From: Schistosoma haematobium
Taxonomy: Eukaryota > Platyhelminthes > Trematoda > Strigeidida > Schistosomatidae
Assembly (NCBI RefSeq): GCF_000699445.3
Contig: NC_067196.1
Location: 74,531,864-74,595,863 of the forward strand
Reading direction: 5' to 3'
DNA: 64,000 nucleotides
Shown: piece by piece, positions 48,614 to 60,600 of the stretch
Numbering within the stretch: the stretch's first letter is position 1
Layout: each line of letters opens with the position of its first letter
The notes under the pieces: generated by a model
What the model was told of the DNA's origin: nothing
Database searches by the model: none
The model's input: the letters and a program-made list of their open reading frames with translations, nothing else
Position numbers and translations under genes: made by a program

Positions 48614-51600
48614 TTGCTAACAAATATATCATAGTTGGCTAATATAAAAAAACTATACACATTTGATGATCAGGAAAAAAATGCCCAAAAAGTAATCGCT
48701 TTGCAGAAACATTGTTTCCTCTTCCTTTCTCTCTATTGTTTTAATGTAATTAAATAATCAAGATAAATAGATTAATTTTAACTGAATATAGCTATGAAAA
48801 GTAAAGATCTCTATAAAACAAATTTGTTTGAGTGATAGGAAAATGAACTTACTTCAACTCGTGCTCGTTGAGCTTTCTCCTCTTCTTCAGTTAATTCTTT
48901 ACTGATATCCATACAACCAGCAGAACGAAATCTTAAAGCTAATTTCGATGAGATCAACTGTTGTTTATGAAGTGGTAATTTATTTGATAATGGCAGTAGT
49001 CTATCAGAAGGATCAGAAGATATAGTTGATGCACTAGAGGTTGACGTTGAAGTTTGACAAATCATTGTATCATTATTCATATTCACTGGATCCATTTGAG
49101 AAGAGTTATTAGTACATGACATTTGATTCATTTTAATAAGCGTTTGAAACGAGTTAGCTTCACGTTCCTTCTCTTCATTGTTTAAATCCAATAGGGTAGA
49201 GCAACGATGATAAGCATCTTCATCTATAGTGGATAAAGAGTGAGGAAAATTTGTGATAATAAAAACATTTCAATGAATATAAAACTTGGTAAACTGTATA
49301 GTATAGGATAAGACGAGAGAAAAAGATCAAAAAGCAATCGATATATTACTCGTAAATTACACAATTAAAATCAATCTTTTTATTCCTCAGAAAAAACATC
49401 AAATTTTTAAATTTTATAAATATAGAAAACAAAAATTGGACCAAAATAGTAAAATGTTTCGTTTGGTTTAAAATTATAAATCAATTAAGCTGTCATATGA
49501 ACTAAAAAGTGCAGGAATTCAACACGATCCAGTAATATATTGATACACTTTACAGTGATAGTCCCCAAATGCATTGTACGGGGCAGAGAGTGAGGAGAAA
49601 CTTCTTAAACCGCGCTTAAACGAGGTTGGTGTGTACGGAACAACCTACCTGGGAGAATAGGAAAACTATTTGCAAAATAGTGGTGCACGTGAGTTCAAGG
49701 GTCTTGATGAAACAAATAGGGTACGAACCCTTCCTCGGTCACCAGGTACCATGGAAGTGCATCACCTCAAGTCGCTTCATTCCATTATGGTTTGGACCTC
49801 TAGGTCGAAAGCCCGCCGAGTGGCCCACTAAGAAAAACATCTGCTTAGATTCAGGCACTTGTGGAGTATCCCAGCTCAAATAAAAATTTAATGATAACTA
49901 TTTTGTGTGGCATTTATATATTTTAGTGCTCCTTTGTACCAAAATTGGTATGTTTAAATAAATCAATATATAAATAAACACAATGATATGAAAGGATAAA
50001 TGTCGAAAGGAGCGACAAAGTAAAGCATCAGTTGACAGTGCAATTATATATCAATATGAATTAATGTATTTATCAGGAAGAAAAAAATTGTTATCGATTC
50101 GATACAATAACATTGAATGAATAATATTCAATACCACCAACATCCTGGTATAGATTCGAACAGTTGTCAATAATCTTAACAACCACTTAGTAATATTATT
50201 AAGAGAAATAATTCAGAAAGAAGTATTACGACCAATTTTGCTTATAAAATCTATTGAACAATGATTTTGTCGAAAAACAAACAACGTAGAATTATTGTTG
50301 TTTTGATTGTACTATCAGAAAGATCTGTAAGTGACTTAAATACACAACTACCATAATCCCTATTATTATTACTCCTAATATTGTTTTTATTATAATTATG
50401 GTCATTAGGCAGAATAACACTCCTATTTTACTTTCAACATTCGTCTCTTGATTCTTACATTACTATACTACTGACCATTCATCAAAATATTTTGTTAGTT
50501 CCTTCTCTTCTTATATATTATGCAACGTAGCAACTGCTTGATTTCCGAATAATTACTTGGATTATTATTAATCCTCTTTCTTGTAATTACTCAATGTTAA
50601 TTTATAATCGATATATCATTACACAGTTACTACGCAACGTATCAACTCGGTGAGTATTATTTCATTATTGTAAATTATATATATAATGTTGAAAGTAAAA
50701 TAGAAGTGTTATTTTGCTTAATGACCATAATTATAATAAAAACAATATTAAGAGTAATAATAATAGGGATTATGATAGTTGTGTATTTAAGTCACTTACA
50801 GATCTTTCTGATAGTACAATCAAAACAACAATAATTCTACGTTGTTTGTTTTTCGACAAAATCATTGTTCAATAGATTTTATAAGCAAAATTGGTCGTAA
50901 TACTTCTTTCTGAATTATTTCTCTTAATAATATTACTGAGCGATTATTGTGAAATTGAAGAGAGAAACAGGCAGAGAACGTTGAACCTTATATAAAAGTG
51001 GGCAGATTCACAATACCCCTTGTGATAATAATACTTTGATTGAGATCATCAGTCGATAGATGTTAGATCACCATTAAAAATTCAAAGAACTGGACGGCCG
51101 TTTCGTCCTTGAATGGGACTCCTCAGCAATGCGCATCCAGGTCCCTGAAAGCTGGATTTGAACCCGGGACCTTAAGTTTCGCGCGCAAATGCTTAACCTC
51201 TGGACCACTGAGTTGGCATCCCATACTAAGACGAAGCAGCTGGCCCGTGCTTCCAGGTTTTTAATGGCGGTCTAACATCAAACGACTCATGATCTCAATC
51301 AAAAACTTAACACTCTCCACAACCCCATACTGGTTTATTTATTTATTTATTTATTTTAACACATAGATATTGGTACGAAGAGGCATCAAATGCATATGCG
51401 CCACACAAATCTCATTCGATATGTGTAAGGGCTGTGATACTGCACGGGTGCCCAAACCGAAGCAGGTGGTTTTCTTAGGGGGCCACGCCCGGAGCCTTCG
51501 ACCTGAAGGTCTGGTCCACAAGGCAGTGTAGCATCGTAAGTAGATGCAGTCCCATGGTGGCCGGTGACCAACGATTGGTTCATACGCCATTCGTTCCCTC

Positions 51601-54600
51601 AGGATATTGGAGCCCATGTACACCATTGGTTTGGAATCAGAGTTTTCCAACTCCCCTAGGTGGAATCTCCATGTCCACCGACCCGGTTAAAACGCCGAAC
51701 ATTCTCTTTTCGTCCTCTCAATTTCGTAAACAACACCCCCGCCACGAGAAGGCAATGAGTAGGACTTCCCTGGCAGAGGCTATATATGCGTGGCCATTTT
51801 GGGGCCCCCATACTGATAATCACAATGATACACTGGTAATGATATGGTAATTAAAAAAAAACAGGACATAGGATGTAGAAAACTGGAATGAAGTAGATTA
51901 GGGATACTTGGTCACGATTTTAAGAGAGATAGAATACTCTGATATAAACAATCTGGAGAAAGTTTTCATTCAAGTGATTTACAGCGTGTCGAACATTTAT
52001 TTCAAAGAATTCTTACTCATAACCTCAAGATACATGTAATGACAGATAAGTGAAAAGGACGACCGGTGCTTAAATCAGGCTGGTATGCATGGAGGGCTCA
52101 TCCAACGAAGGCTCCAGGATGTTAAATCAACTAAAAGCATATACATGAACCTACTATGGAAGTGAGTATATAGGCCTTACTACAATATCTTTCAGATATG
52201 ACCTTTAGCTCAAAACCTAGGAAGTTGGCTCAAATAATAAGAATATGACTGAAATTGATATTATTATTCTAAGCATATAAAAATCAGGAAGTATTGAAAA
52301 GCTCTAGAATCTCCCAATTACAAAAATACATTAATCGTCTGGTGAACACCAAGCTTTGAGGTTTCCTGGTCCCCTGATCCATGTAAAAATGGAAAATATT
52401 CGAATGACTTTCTCAAGTTCTAATATGTGACGAATACAAACAGACCTTCAAACTAACACCGATTACTAGACCACAATATTGATAAAGCCCATGATTTTCC
52501 AACTAAGAAAGATACCGTATTGAAGAAAAGCTATCAGTTTATCACAAATATCAGGATTCCTAATCTGAAAAATAAGTTTAACAAGTATCATACTTAGTCC
52601 TCAATAAAAAATATATACACATATATATTTAAAAACATACGGGCAAATCCTCGACGAACAAGTACTTGGTAAGCCTCAAACCGTGCTTGTTTATTACTAT
52701 CCGTTTTAAAAATCTTCAACAAACCAGCAGTTGGATTAGAAGTAGTAAAAGCAGCCAGTTTATTTGAATTTTCAGATTGATTTAATTGTTGTTCAGCTGG
52801 AGAAGTCTTTGACACTAGGGCTGGAACAGGAAGGCCCGCTGCCGCAGCCTTCAGACGAAGTTGTTGGATAGGATCTAACTTTTCATAAACTGAATCTAAA
52901 ATTAAATTAAATAAAGCCAGTTGACAACAATCTGAGTGGCTTTACCGTTAGTATTTTCAATAAAATTGACTCTCTACTCTAATTTTTTTAAGAACAAAAT
53001 GAGATGATCAGAAATGAGAATGCATACACATACAGGATAAATGAACGAAAAAGTTATATGAATATAAGAGACAACTTAGATTAAAAGAATAAAACATTTA
53101 TAATGGTTTAATACAACAAGTTACCATAGATTATGAATGATGATAGGAAAGTATGTGTATAAAATATTTAAAATGATTCAACTGTTGTAATGACATTCAG
53201 TTTTGCCGTATTTTGTAAACTTTAGAAGATTTTTCTTCACTTTGTCCTCAGATATCATTATTACAATTGATATTATTTACATAAATCACATTAAATTCGT
53301 TTACGTTACATTTTATACAATTATTTGATTACAACGAATTACATATATCTATTTTTTACCAAGTAAATAATATTCATTCTTTTTGTTTGAATAGATTTTA
53401 TAACATCTACATTCACCAATTCTTTTTCTGATGTAATGTTTTGTTCCAAATATCTACTGCCATTAACTTTAGTATCCTAAACGCAAAACATGATAAATTC
53501 TTACAGATATACTATTTATATGTTCGTTTATTAAATCAAGTTAGAAAAAGTATCTGGAATGGATAGTGATTCTTTTCACGTATTATCGTCTACTTCAGTT
53601 ACTAATAGGAGGGTCCGAATAGTCGAAGAACTAACTATGCAGAGCACTTAGTTTTACAGCAACTCTTCTCCAATCAATTTCGATTATGAATACGTTTTGC
53701 TAAGCCCTTTTATAAACTCACTTAACAGATAATGTTATTCGGACAGTAACAATTAGCATATTTCTTTGTATTATTATAATCATTATCATGGATGTATAAA
53801 CGTGTACGCTTGATCACAAGACAGTCTACGCAAATATATCTCGCTAGCTAAAATGTTAATCCCCATGTATATATGTACTCAAATCCCATTATTAGACTTT
53901 GCTTTGCCCTTATGAAATTTGACTATAAATTCGCTTCTGGAATCGCTCACGAACACATTCACCTCTTTGCCTCAAATTCGCTAAATGTGCTTGTAGTTTT
54001 GTGATCTGTGCTATCCGCTAATAAACTGTAGTTGCCGCTTCTTATTGCCTTCTGATGTCAAGCATCGATGACTTTTATATAATAGCGGTTATCAAGGTGA
54101 TTGATTAACAAAGCTGAACCACTACTACAGTTTTCAACTAATAGATTATGAAACAGAACCCCACATGAGATACTTCAATATATATAGCTGAATAGTGTTA
54201 TTTACGAACACTTCATAAATGTGGCTCAAAGATAGGAATACCAACACGCATTTATATAGTACTTGATTGACAGAAAAAAATAAGTAGGTGGTGGTCTTCG
54301 TCAAATAAACCAATTCACTCACAATCAGCTTGCCCACACTTGTATTATTCACTTGTTATATGGTCGTAAAACAGCAGATGTCTCCTATTCTTAAAACACA
54401 ATCCAAATTTTGTTCTTCAAGTTGACTACAACAGTATGGTGAACAATAAAATTAGAACACTTAATAAAGATGACTGTTAGCTGATATAATAATGTTAACA
54501 GAGGAAACGTGATCGAAAGTATCTCAATAATCGAATTTTTATTATTTTAGTCCAAAAATAGCCAATAAAATTTTCCAGATAAATCAATGAATTATCAGCA

Positions 54601-57600
54601 ATACGCATCATAACTAAAATTTAATATAATTTTAAAAACATGACAAAATAATCCATGAATTCCTGTTTTTATATTAATAATTTTACCGGTAAAATATGAG
54701 TTACTTATGAGTAGTATAAAATACCAAAGAAACTTCCATCAACTATTTGTTTTGAATACATCCTAGACATGCCTTAATAAACCACTCAAATACATTTGAT
54801 TACATTTGAATCACGTAGAGTACATGACAAAATATCTGGTATCGAAAATAGAGAATTCGTAGATTGAATCGCCATAACGGATAGGCAATCAGTAACAAAA
54901 TAAAGTAAAGAAGTTCAGTGCATCCATTTACGGAGAAAAAAATCTCAAACGACAAATAGAAATATGAAATTTTCTGAGTAATTAGCACTTAACTATATGA
55001 CCCAAACCACAAGAAAGAAACCTGTTTTACACTGATCAGTTATCATAAAAATCGTGTAGAACAATGAAATACTTTTATCTATCTCAAGTTAACGTCGTCA
55101 ATAATAGTTAGAGGCGGTCAAATTCTTGAAATCCATTTGTAACACTTATTTTTTTCGTACTTTATCTAGTACAATTTTGAATCCCTGTTCGCTTATAGTT
55201 CGCCAAAGTCCTAATATTGATTAGGCAACTAATTATTCTGTCTAGATTTATTTATAATGCTTTCTGAAATCGTGCGCCTTCTCGACAAACAGCCAAAGTT
55301 TTACGATTACATGAGAAATACAACTTTCACCCTGTTTCCGAACCCACTGAAAAGATTTCCCTTCCTTCAAATAGTGACAAAATTGTATTACATAATTTCC
55401 TATGGAGAGAAACCAAAGTATTGGTTGGAATATGAAAGTTGGCATCGTATTCCCTAACAATATGAGCAATAAATAAAATAAACTTTACGAATTCTACAAA
55501 AACATAATTTGATGCATATACGATCATCACACCGAAACCTACCTTCTTGGAGTAAACGGGCTCGTGAAATAGCATCATGTTTGACATGAGGGTGATTGAA
55601 TGAATTTGATTTGATACTTTGTTTATTATCACAAGTTAATATACACCGTGGATTAAAGACCGGAATGTAGCCTGGAGGTAAAGTCACCTGAATTGGATGA
55701 GTTTTGAATTCATTTTGTTTTGTTGATTCACTGCAAAATCCAGGCAAAGTATCTGAGGGTGATTTGTTCAATTTTTGAGATGAACCTGACGATTCAAATA
55801 TGACATCAAGTTTGATTAACTGATTGTATTATTTCAAAAATTGGTACATGTATAAAAAAGTCGGCGAGACTAATTTATGAACGAACCAATCAGGTATAAG
55901 CCAACAGGTCTCGGACTTTGGTGTGAAACTCGCTCATCCATTTGGTTAAATAGAGTCTTGGTGTTATAGCTAATGTCTATTCGTGATGAAAACCCTAAAT
56001 CCAATTCCTAACCTTAAACATCAACTGTAAATCCTAATTCGAATTCCTCACATTAATTTATAACCCTCATTTGGTCCTAGTTATCAAGTGGACACTGCCA
56101 AGGTCAGTCTAGCGTCGCTCAAAGGTCGTCCATAAATTATAGTCTCACCAAAAAGTCTACTTACTTGTGCTATATCAAGTCATTAGTAAGTGGATAGATA
56201 TTGAAGTAACATATAAAGCTATGAGTATATGATAGTCGTTGATAATTTCTACAGATAAATGATAGATACAGTCGCATACACAGTGTATGACACCTACAGT
56301 TCACATTACTAACTATCGTACTTCATATGTGGACTGTAGGCGATATTAATATCAAATAGTGGACTTAAAACGAAAAAAATATTCTACTACCATTTAATGA
56401 GACTAATAGACACCGTCTGATATTACTCATAAGTAGTCCAAATATTTAGTTGCAAACAGCAGATTGCTCATTGAATTTAAGTGATTTCTGTGGTTGACAT
56501 AACCACTAAATAATTCCATTGAGTTCGGATATAAGATGGATTGCTTGAACCCTCAACTGACAAGTACAGTATTAAATACTTACGATGTTGTGAAGGAGCA
56601 GTCCACCCATCAATAATTTTAGTACGTTCAGTAGAACTAGAATTAACTTGTGATTTCTTCTTCATAGTAGATGACAAACGTCCAAGTCTAGCAGCCTCAA
56701 TTTCAGCCTGTTCTTCATCTTCATCTTCGTCATCGTTTGATTCACCATCCCCTATTTCCCAATCATATTCTGCTAAACGATCTTGTTCGTACACATCAGC
56801 ATCTTCTTCCTCTAAAGCACCTACACCGAAAGCATGACCTAGAGAAGAGTATAAAAAACATATGATCAGGTGTATGTAATAAGTGTCCGGACACTACCTG
56901 AGAATAGTTAACTCATTGATTATTTTTATTATTTTCGATGAAGTTATCATTTGCAAGTTAAAACAATTGATGATATGAAAAAATGGTGGATCAGTTTGAA
57001 CTGTCAAACTAATTGACACTACGAAGAAACCACTAGATGACAAGAACAATTAGGATAAAGTAAGACGTATTCCTTGACCTTAAACTGTGTAACTTTATGT
57101 TGATGGTTGATCCATTCCCTCTAACCAAGGTTGGACCTATTTGCGCAACTGACATCAACTTTAAACAGTATTTAAACACTAACTACTGATAATATGATTT
57201 CAATGAGGAAGACTAGATTTACCGCATTCACTAAAAATGACAAGCAATATCTTCATAGATCATCACAACGCCATCTAATCATCATGGGTTTTTTTTCTTT
57301 ATTCTGCATTCACAATACCAAACGAAGATCGATAAGTGAATAAGAAATAAGTATGAACTACATATGCTTCGGGCACATCGGTCAATATCGATTCAGGATT
57401 TTAATTGCTTTTACCTTTTTTCCTTAATTATTACTCCTGTAACTAAACAAATGACATCAGCTAATAACCTACTTCACGACAAAGAAAACAGCTCAATGTA
57501 ATTATGTCTTATATAAGATCGACTATTTATATTATGCACAAAAAATATGTACATTACACCACATTTTACCTACCGGTTATGCCATGACGCTTCAATCCAC

Positions 57601-60600
57601 TTTTAAGATCAAATTCATTTTCGTTACGAATTTTCTGTTGTCTGTGTAACAGTGCACTGACAGACTCTTCTGGGTGTCTGTTTGACCAAATATCCTCAGC
57701 ATCATTTGAGTTAAGCTTACGCCGACCCATAGCGACTTCTGGATCCAACGGTGAATACCCCAAACCAAATGTATTAGTTTTAGCCACAAAATTAATTTGA
57801 GCGAACATTGTAGGACCTTATACGCAAAAAACAACAGTGATTATTTTCATATTTTATATAATTACGGTTGAATGTACAGACTAGTGTTCAGTGATACAAC
57901 ATTGTTCAATTATATTTGAAACTTCCTTCGGACTACAAATCCAAGAGGGCTACCAACATAACCATTGACCACCCCATTCATCATTAGTGTGAATTTGTCA
58001 CAGACGACACAATGGCTTTACAACTACAATGATATGATCTTTCAATCGCTGAATGGTCATACTATAAAGATATCTGGGTGCAAAAAGTAAGAAGTGACGA
58101 AACTAGATTCTCCACTTGTTGATATCTATCAGCAATGAGTCTATGACTTCAAGACAGCTGAGAATCTTCCTAGAATTCAAATTTGCACCATCCAGTAATA
58201 CAGTCATAGCGCCTACGATTAAATGCCTACAGTTACATTCAATATCCTACCCTGTAAATCAGAACCGATAAACTATTAAATTTCACAAAGAAGACATCTA
58301 AATTTTGTAAAACGATATTCTTTACTTTTTTGGAATTTAGTAATCTCTGGAGAGTAAGAGATCAGCCCTAACCCAGAATGATACAACTGAGGCATTCGAA
58401 TTGTAAAGAACTTAAATTTTGTCAGAAGTTCAAGCAAATCTAAATAATAGCAGTTCACGTGTGTTCTGAACATTGAAATAACTAACTCCATACATTTAAC
58501 ATGATGAGAATAATTTATTCCTAGCTCCATATATCACAACTTAACTGATACTGGTTAAAACCACAAAATAAGAGTCCTACAAATATGTTATATCGTACTT
58601 GAATCTTTCTCTCCACCAAAACACTCATCAGTGCCTGTAATAGATTCCGTATCGTCTGGAAATTTTCTCTGATCCGTATTTTCTACAGTATCATCATTCA
58701 GGGGAGTTGAATGAGCATTTTTCCACCCAAGACGTCGTAATAACCTCTCAGCTAGTGTACCTCTGTAGTTAAATAAATGCACAAAACAATGTTGTTAACT
58801 AGACTACGTTGAGATTTTTTAAGAATGTTAATATCGCTTTAATAATTAGACATAACATATAAAAGCAGAATAGTTTATTAATAAATCAACTATAAGATCA
58901 ACAGTGTTTTCGTCGGAATTCAATTAGGGTGGGAAATATGCTTTCTATGATAACAGATAGGACGAAAACTTTGAGGAATCCCGTATGAAGTAACACCCTT
59001 TGTACCACATTATTAGTGTTTGGGAGAAAAAATAAACATAAAGCAAAGGATGTCAAATTCAATGAGGAAGACATGAATGAAAAAGCAATAAGTACGGAGT
59101 AGAACAAGACAATGGGTAGAAGGATCGCCTGTTGAGAGGAATCACAAAGAGTTTATATAATACATATACCTAGCCCTTGATCAGCCATTTATATCTTGGG
59201 GTGAGTTCTGAAATCCAAAATGTCTTCTCGCCTGGTCATTAAGTATCCGACCTACGCCGAGCTTCGATTTACTGAAACTCTTTTCTCCGTCTGACGACGA
59301 ACAATCTTCACGCCACATACTACTTACAAACAATCCTGCGAGTACTGTCCACCACAACGGGAATATATGTATTCAAGTTATAACGGTTGATTATAAGCCA
59401 TAGTTCAAAGTTTTTAAATGGTAATGTAAATCACACTGAAAAATTCAACCACGGAAACCGGGTGTTCTTGCAAATGTTGAGAGCACTAGTTTATGGCATC
59501 ATGGACTATCGTTTAGCTTCATGTCAACTGACTACAATGCCAGGCAACACAGCTTTTCAGAAAGATTGTAGCTGGGCATGTGCGATACCATTACCAACCA
59601 TCAGAACCTTATCAATTGGTTAACCCATTTCTACACCTAATACTAATATTACACAATATGTTAGTGGTTATTTCAAGAGACTGACGACTGTATACTCAAT
59701 ATATATACGTTTAGCATCCGAGAACCACATTTCTCACCCGGATCTTGCAGGCTGCTTCAAAGTATCCTCATCTTTTAGTAACCTCTGTGAAACCAAACCA
59801 GCTTTTAGTATCCACGTTGAGATCTCGTTAGTTTTCAGATCATAAGAGTTTATGAGATCCTCAATATAAGTAAAGCAGTTGATACATACATTCATTTTAC
59901 TCTTTCTTATTACATTAAACACTCATGTTGACAAGACCCAAGATAATACTTCATAGTTGGGGTAATAAATAAATCTATAATATTCAGAAAACTCAGAATT
60001 CTTTCCGTGTTCATTCGATAGAACTATGTCTTTTGTGTACTACTAGCTGATAAGTGTCTAAGGCAGACTAACATTTCAGAAGTTAAGAAAATAGTTTTAT
60101 TTCTGGTATCACATGAAAACGTTGAGTGAAAATGAGGAAAATGGATACCTTCGATTCATACTACTCCAAATCCAACAGAAAGTGCTCGAGTAGGATTATG
60201 TGTTTTGACACGTATAATGACAGATACTTCCACAAGACTTGTCAATCAAATGAGGCAAATGTTGCCTTAGGGATGAAGAATGAAAGTTCTTCTAGAATCT
60301 GAAATACACAGATTTGATTGACACATCCATAATAAAAACATAAATCTGTCTAACCTTTTTGATCTCATGTTTCTCTACCTCCAGTTAAGAATTAAATGAT
60401 GATAATGATTTCGAATAACTATCAATTTCTACCTAGGATCACCGCTTTTTCATGGATTATAGTAAATATTATTCTGAAAATTAATTTCCAACTAATTTTC
60501 GTACAACTGAACAATATAGAAGGTTAAGACATTGAAACATGGAAAAGAGTAATCTCACCTGGTAGCTACAATTAATCCTTTCAAAAGTGAACCAGCTTGT

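Noticed and set aside
51351..51850. overlapping open frames of 65-99 codons on both strands
   Set aside because: They coincide with the GC-richer repeat D and appear in both directions, so they are composition effects.
56541..56837. 98-codon plus-strand frame
   Set aside because: It is the antisense shadow of the GPATCH1 exon at 56584-56838; Ser runs mirror Glu/Asp codons.
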